Origin: Pseudomonadota bacterium
GTDB lineage: Bacteria; Pseudomonadota; Gammaproteobacteria; Pseudomonadales; UBA5518
DNA length: 10,884 nucleotides
Direction of reading: 5' to 3'
Assembly (NCBI GenBank): GCA_022705125.1
Contig: JAKJFB010000066.1
Span: 1 to 10,884 of the forward strand
The notes below the pieces were generated by a model. It saw only the letters and a program-made list of their open reading frames with translations, searched no databases and was not told the DNA's origin. This document shows, piece after piece, positions 6,955 through 10,884 of this stretch. The first letter of the stretch is position 1; each line of letters opens with the position of its first letter. Made by a program: the position numbers and the translations under genes.

Positions 6955-7738
6955 GGAAGGCGCGCTCGATCATCGCGTGCGCGGTCCACCAGCGCTCGGG
7001 CGCGGCCAGCAGCACCAGCCACACCGCGTGCCCGTCGCGCTCGGCGAGCGCCACCAGGCATTTGCCGGCACGCGCGGTGAAGCCGGTCTTGACGCCGCGC
7101 GCCCCGGCCAGCTGCCCGAGCAGCAGGTTGGTGTTCGCCAGATCGCGCGCCGTCCTGCCATCCAGCGTCACCAGGCGCATGGCCGGTCGCGCGACCGGTT
7201 CCCGGATCTCGGGATATTCCATCGCGACTTTCGCGAGCTGCAGCAGGTCGCGCGCGCTACTGTGCTGGCCCTCGGCGTCCCAGCCGCAGGGATTGGCGAA
7301 GCGGGTGTCGTCAAGCGCGAGCAGCGCCGCCGCGCGGTTCATCTGCATCACGAAGGACTCGACGGAGCCCGCCGCCTGTTCCGCCAGCGCGAGGCAGGCA
7401 TCGTTGCCGGAGCGGATCAGCATCGCCGCGAGCAGGTCGCCACCGCGATAGCGCTCACCGGCACGCAGCCCGGCGCGCGCCCCGGTGGCCGCGGCAGCGC
7501 GGGCACTGATGCTGACCGCGGTATCGAGGCGTGCGGGCTGCTGCAGCCAGAGCACCGCGGTCATGAGCTTGGCAAGGCTGGCGGGAGCCAGTCGTTGGTC
7601 GGCACGGTGCGCGGCCAGCACCACGCCATCGCGCTCCAGCAGCCAGGCGGCCGCCGGCGCGACCGTCGCATCCGGCGCGGCATGGGCGCCGCAGCCGCCG
7701 ACACAGAGCACAAACACGAGAAAACGCACGTAGCGCAC
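6935..7738 (-). CDS. D-alanyl-D-alanine carboxypeptidase (S11 family), short form
   Basis: A serine penicillin-binding protein expected to trim the terminal D-Ala from peptidoglycan stem peptides in the periplasm. All three active-site motifs are present in order in the 267-residue product: SLAK (S54 nucleophile, K57), SGN (110-112) and KTG (217-219). An N-terminal hydrophobic segment (FLVFVLCVGGC) is followed by AHA, a signal peptidase I-type site. VGGC could instead be a weak lipobox. The protein ends soon after the KTG strand, so the C-terminal beta domain and amphipathic anchor of PBP5/6-type enzymes are absent. The start is uncertain. GTG at 7738 or GTG at 7729 are both possible; GAGG is too close to the first and fits the second better. 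It lies 56 bases after the DUF3617 gene and overlaps the next gene. Confidence 0.88.
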   Translation of the reverse strand: MRYVRFLVFVLCVGGCGAHAAPDATVAPAAAWLLERDGVVLAAHRADQRLAPASLAKLMTAVLWLQQPARLDTAVSISARAAAATGARAGLRAGERYRGGDLLAAMLIRSGNDACLALAEQAAGSVESFVMQMNRAAALLALDDTRFANPCGWDAEGQHSSARDLLQLAKVAMEYPEIREPVARPAMRLVTLDGRTARDLANTNLLLGQLAGARGVKTGFTARAGKCLVALAERDGHAVWLVLLAAPERWWTAHAMIERAFRDAPRS

Positions 7739-7794
7739 GGCCTCGCACGCGCGGTGCCGGGGTCCGTGAACCCGGCGACGGCTGTCGCAGGGTC

Positions 7795-8835
7795 TCAGAA
7801 GCCGAACACCTTCTTCAGACCCTTGACGCCTTCCTTGACGCCGGCGCCGACCGCGTCGGCCGGATTGGCCGGCAGCCCGCTGCCGTCGTTGGCGAAACCC
7901 TTGTTGCCCAGCTCCGCCACGCACAGCTCGCGGTAGCGCGCATCGATCTGGCTGGAGTACTTGCGCCCGGCGCAGTTGGCGGCGACGAACTGCTGCTTCT
8001 CGGCGGGGCAATGCGCAAAGAGGTAGCTGAACTGTTCGGCGCCCGCCGCCTGCGGGCAGAGTTTCGCGACCTCGTCCGGACACAGCTTGCTCACGAAGGC
8101 GAAGTCCGCGGCCGTGACCGCGCTGCTGCAATGCTTGCCGCGCAGTGCCTTGTCGTCGAGACCGCAGTTGGCGACCTGCTCCTTCGTGCTGTAGCCGGCG
8201 TAGCCCTCCCCGAGAGTGGCCCCCTTGGCCATGAGGGAATAACCGTCGCGCGTCCCGAGCCGGCGGCAATACTCCTTCTTCTGTTCGGTGCACAGCGAAT
8301 CCTTGCCGAACATGGGCCCCTGCATCTTCGCCAGCGCCTCGCTGCACGTGGCGGCGAGCTGCGCCGCCGACTGGCGCTGCATCTCGTCCATCTTGCGCTG
8401 CATATCGGCCACCTGCTGCTCGCGCGCCTGCTTGTCGGCCTTGTAGTCGCACTCGCCGAGCGCCTTGCCCTTCATGGTCATCTCGGTGACCTCGCCGCTG
8501 TTGTCGGTCATCTTCATCAGCGAGCTCATCGTGGTCCTGGTGCGCGTCTGATCCAGTTCCATCAGCCCTTCCTTGCATTGCATCCGCGCGAAGTGCCTGT
8601 TGCCCTGGCTGCGCTGCTCGAGGATCGTGCAACCCTCGTCCGGTGGCGGCGCCGTCTCCGGGTCGTTGGACATGCACACGCGTTGCTTGGGCATCATGGA
8701 AGCCATGCCGGCCGGCATGCCCTCCATCTCCATCCCGATCTCCCACAGGGTGCCGGAACCCGATTGCGCCAGCGACGGCAGCGGCACGGACGACAGCACG
8801 AACATGGCAGCGGCGAACAAGGACGAGGTGCGCAT
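7795..8835 (-). CDS. Secreted DUF3617 protein with Cys-rich C-terminal region
   Basis: A 346-residue exported protein of unknown function. A signal peptide covers about residues 1-24 (hydrophobic core AAAMFVLSSVPLPSLA). Residues 26-131 resemble DUF3617: LWEIGMEMEGMP, then MPKQRVCMSND and GKALGECDY. A charged, Gln-rich and probably helical stretch follows (132-160). After it comes a region with regularly scattered cysteines, giving 14 in the mature protein (C54 to C305), an even number suggesting disulfides. It ends in a basic tail, VKEGVKGLKKVFGF. The ATG at 8835 has AGGGGA about nine bases upstream. A 69-base gap to the gene above holds no obvious promoter or terminator. It sits upstream of a carboxypeptidase in the same direction, hinting at an envelope role, but no activity can be assigned. 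Confidence 0.85.
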   Translation of the reverse strand: MRTSSLFAAAMFVLSSVPLPSLAQSGSGTLWEIGMEMEGMPAGMASMMPKQRVCMSNDPETAPPPDEGCTILEQRSQGNRHFARMQCKEGLMELDQTRTRTTMSSLMKMTDNSGEVTEMTMKGKALGECDYKADKQAREQQVADMQRKMDEMQRQSAAQLAATCSEALAKMQGPMFGKDSLCTEQKKEYCRRLGTRDGYSLMAKGATLGEGYAGYSTKEQVANCGLDDKALRGKHCSSAVTAADFAFVSKLCPDEVAKLCPQAAGAEQFSYLFAHCPAEKQQFVAANCAGRKYSSQIDARYRELCVAELGNKGFANDGSGLPANPADAVGAGVKEGVKGLKKVFGF

Positions 8836-8904
8836 GGGTCTGAATCCCCTGATGTTTGTTGTGTCATTCGTTGAACAGCATGATGCTCAGCGCGCCGGGC
8901 AGCG

Positions 8905-10263
8905 TCAATCGAGCGCCACCTCCTGCGCGTACTCGGGCACGCTGACGTGCCAGCCCAGCTCGTCGCGGATACGCAGGCGCAACGCATCGGCGGCCGCCGG
9001 TTCGCCGTGCGTCACGAAGGTGTGCCGCGGCGATTGCTTGCACGCCTTCAGCCACTGCAGCACTTCGCCGGCGTCGGCGTGTGCCGACAGGGCATCGAGA
9101 TTGTGGATCTCCGCGCGCACCGGTAGCCAGGCACCATGGATCTTGATCGAATCGCAGCCGCCGACCAGCGAGGCGCCGCGTGTGCCGGGCGCCTGGTAGC
9201 CCACGAAGACCATGCTGTTGCGGTGGTCGCCGATCAGCGACTTCATGTGGTGCAGCACGCGCCCGCCGCTCGCCATGCCGCTCGCGGAGATGATCACGCA
9301 GGGATAATTCTGCGCCACCAGCGCCTTCGATTCCTCGACCGTGCGCACGAACGTCGTCGTCGCGTCGATCAGCTCGCATTCCTCGTCCGTCAGCTTGTGC
9401 TCGCGATGGAAGCTGTGGAATATCTCGGTGGCTCGGATTGCCATCGGGCTGTTCAGGTAGATCGGCACGTCGGGGATCGCCTTGCGTGCACGCAACCGTT
9501 GCAGGATGTAGAGCAGAGTCTGCGTGCGCCCCACCGCGAAGGCCGGCAGCAGCACGATGCCACCGCGCTTGATGGTGGCGTTGATGATGTCCTCGAAGAC
9601 GCGCTCGAAATCCACCACGGCGTGGCGCCGGTCGCCGTAGGTCGACTCGACCACGAGGTAATCGGCGGGACGCAGCGCATCGGGCGCGAACATGACCGGG
9701 TCGTGCGGGCGCCCGAGGTCGCCGCTGAAGGCGAGCGTGCGTTCGCCGTCGTCGAGCCGCACGCTCGAGGCACCGAGGATGTGACCCACCGGCGTCAGCG
9801 TGGCCTCCAGTCCCTTGGCCACCGGATGCGCCTCGCCGTAATCGATCGTGCGGAACTGTTTCAGCACGCTGTAGGCGTCCTGCTCGGTGAAGAGCGGCTC
9901 GGCGGGCGCGTGCTTGCTGAATTTCTTGCGGTTGGCGTAGGCGGCATCCTCTTCCTGCAGGTAGCCCGCGTCGGGCAGCAGCACCTTGCACAGCGCGTGC
10001 GTGGCCGGACTGCAGTACACCGGTCCGCGAAAGCCCTGGCGGTAGAGCGCCGGAAGGTAGCCGCTGTGGTCGATGTGCGCGTGCGTGAGCACCACCGCGT
10101 CGATGTCCGACACCGCGACCGGCAGGACCTGCCAGTTGCGCTCGCGCAGGTTCTTGATGCCCTGGTACAGGCCGCAATCGACCAGCACGCGCGAGCCGTT
10201 CGCGCTCACGAGGTATTTCGAACCGGTTACCGTCTGGGCCGCGCCCAGGAACTGGATCTTCAC
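8905..10263 (-). CDS. MBL-fold/beta-CASP hydrolase (RNA exonuclease-type)
   Basis: A complete 452-residue metallo-beta-lactamase-fold protein with a beta-CASP insert and C-terminal RMMBL segment, related to bacterial homologues of CPSF73/Integrator 11. These act on nucleic acid, usually RNA, in the cytoplasm. Zinc-binding motifs are all visible: HAHIDH (61-66), PVGHILGA (H161), FSGDLGR (D182), LSAHAD (H395) and THGE (H419). beta-CASP features include ESTYGDR (206-212), LLPAFAVGRTQTLLYIL (238-254) and SASGMASGGR (326-335). The start is GTG at 10263, eight bases after a GGGAG ribosome binding site. It is monocistronic or first in the following run: 121 bases separate it from the quinoprotein gene and 69 from the DUF3617 gene. 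It shows no sign of damage. Confidence 0.92.
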   Translation of the reverse strand: MKIQFLGAAQTVTGSKYLVSANGSRVLVDCGLYQGIKNLRERNWQVLPVAVSDIDAVVLTHAHIDHSGYLPALYRQGFRGPVYCSPATHALCKVLLPDAGYLQEEDAAYANRKKFSKHAPAEPLFTEQDAYSVLKQFRTIDYGEAHPVAKGLEATLTPVGHILGASSVRLDDGERTLAFSGDLGRPHDPVMFAPDALRPADYLVVESTYGDRRHAVVDFERVFEDIINATIKRGGIVLLPAFAVGRTQTLLYILQRLRARKAIPDVPIYLNSPMAIRATEIFHSFHREHKLTDEECELIDATTTFVRTVEESKALVAQNYPCVIISASGMASGGRVLHHMKSLIGDHRNSMVFVGYQAPGTRGASLVGGCDSIKIHGAWLPVRAEIHNLDALSAHADAGEVLQWLKACKQSPRHTFVTHGEPAAADALRLRIRDELGWHVSVPEYAQEVALD

Positions 10264-10322
10264 GTGCCGCTCTCCCGCTGTCCGCTATCGGCGCAGTGTA
10301 GCGCCAACCGCCCGGCGAAGCA

Positions 10323-10350
10323 TGCGTGCGCGGGAGCCGACCGGCACGCA
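10323..10350. other. Stem-loop between quinoprotein and MBL genes
   Basis: TGCGTGC pairs perfectly with GCACGCA around a 14-base GC-rich loop, in the 121-base gap after the quinoprotein stop. There is no T-run on either side, so it is not a canonical intrinsic terminator. It could help end the quinoprotein transcript or be chance in GC-rich DNA. Confidence 0.3.
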
Positions 10351-10384
10351 CGCCAGCGCCGGCGCGAGCGGCACTGCGCAGGCC

Positions 10385-10884
10385 TCAGTCGGGCAGTTCG
10401 AACACGTAGATGGCGTTGCCGCCATTGGGCTGGTAGATGTCCGGGCTCTGCTTGGCGGTCAGCAGCTTGAACACGCCGATGCCCGTGGTCACCGCGATGT
10501 ACTGCTTGCCGTTCGCCGCGTAGCTGATCGGGAATCCGTGCACGGGCGCCCCGAGCCTGGTGCGCCACACCTCTTTGCCCGTCTTCACGTCGAAGGCCTT
10601 GAAATAGCGGTCGACGTCACCCACGAACGCAAGGCCGCCGGCGGTGCTCAACACCGAGGTGAGGTGCCCCTCCTCCATCGGCACCTTGCGCCCCACCAGG
10701 TCGACGCAGAGCTGGTGCAGCGGAATGATCAGTGACCCGGTTTCGGGGCTGTAGGCCGTGGATTGCCAGTTGTGTCCGCCGTAGACGCTGGGACAGACCG
10801 AGACCGGCTCGTCGCCAGCTCTTCCACGTCGTTGCACCCGGGGTTTGCGCCAATCCCGCCCTGACGTCGGCCCACGTGTCGCCG
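10385..10884 (-). CDS. PQQ-dependent quinoprotein dehydrogenase, C-terminal part (partial)
   Basis: This is the C-terminal end of a periplasmic PQQ-dependent beta-propeller dehydrogenase (alcohol or related substrate). The 5' end lies outside the window and the frame is open to the edge. Recognisable elements are VCPSVYGGHNWQSTAYSPET and IPLHQLCVDLVGRKV. LSTAGGLAFVGDVDRYFKAF comes next, with FDVKTGKEVWRTRLGAPVHG containing a W-motif. Then come PISYAANGKQYIAVTTG and a C-terminal NAIYVFELPD. From memory of the family, a segment with one more W-motif (LxAYDVxTxExxW-type) normally lies between RKVPMEEG and LTSVLSTAGG. Here EEG is joined directly to HLTSV at about 10666, suggesting an in-frame loss of roughly 40 residues. 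The residues upstream of VCPSVYGG are not clearly family-like, so a frameshift near the edge is also possible. Confidence 0.82.
   Translation of the reverse strand, partial: ATRGPTSGRDWRKPRVQRRGRAGDEPVSVCPSVYGGHNWQSTAYSPETGSLIIPLHQLCVDLVGRKVPMEEGHLTSVLSTAGGLAFVGDVDRYFKAFDVKTGKEVWRTRLGAPVHGFPISYAANGKQYIAVTTGIGVFKLLTAKQSPDIYQPNGGNAIYVFELPD

Noticed and set aside
8704..8719. Perfect 16-base palindrome CATGCCGGCCGGCATG
   Set aside because: It lies inside the DUF3617 coding region and encodes part of a Met/Pro/Ala/Gly stretch. GC-rich coding DNA produces such palindromes, and there is no sign of a regulatory role.

Overview
The window is GC-rich (clearly above 60% G+C by eye) and densely coded, and almost all genes lie on the minus strand. 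Flagellar export genes, a sigma-54-type promoter, acyl-CoA catabolism genes and a PQQ-dehydrogenase tail together suggest a motile Gram-negative proteobacterium, most likely a gammaproteobacterium with fatty-acid or steroid-type acyl-CoA degradation. That placement is inferred from gene content and protein style, not from a search.

Reading the minus strand, so from high to low coordinates. (1) 10385-10884: the C-terminal part of a PQQ-dependent quinoprotein dehydrogenase, cut by the window edge and apparently missing an internal piece. (2) 8905-10263: a complete MBL-fold/beta-CASP hydrolase of the RNA-processing exonuclease type. (3) 8835 down to 5590: a compact envelope-related run of three genes, namely a secreted Cys-rich DUF3617 protein, a small S11-type D-alanyl-D-alanine carboxypeptidase, and a polytopic GT-C/TMTC-like membrane protein with a C-terminal TPR. 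(4) 5500 down to 2488: an acyl-CoA degradation block. It holds the C-terminal half of an SCP-2-type thiolase, two overlapping acyl-CoA dehydrogenase subunits that look like an alpha/beta pair, and the first 80 residues of an enoyl-CoA hydratase. A remnant of a plus-strand short-chain dehydrogenase with its own strong terminator abuts the broken 5' end of the thiolase. (5) 2477 down to 126: a terminator, a near-perfect sigma-54 promoter, and the fliO-fliP-fliQ-fliR flagellar export-gate operon.

The flagellar operon and the envelope genes look intact. The catabolic block does not. Its left end cuts an enoyl-CoA hydratase inside a run of eight G (minus strand). Its right end joins two divergently oriented genes that have both lost their 5' portions, as expected if one deletion removed their shared promoter region. 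The quinoprotein fragment also seems to lack a propeller segment. Three such breaks in 11 kb mean either real gene decay or an assembly that dropped segments, and read-level checking matters before biology is built on it.

I found no CRISPR array, tRNA, rRNA, insertion sequence or recognisable defence system. The strongest non-coding signal is the terminator plus sigma-54 promoter pair in front of fliO. The most interesting biological inference is the two-subunit acyl-CoA dehydrogenase in which only one subunit carries a candidate catalytic glutamate.
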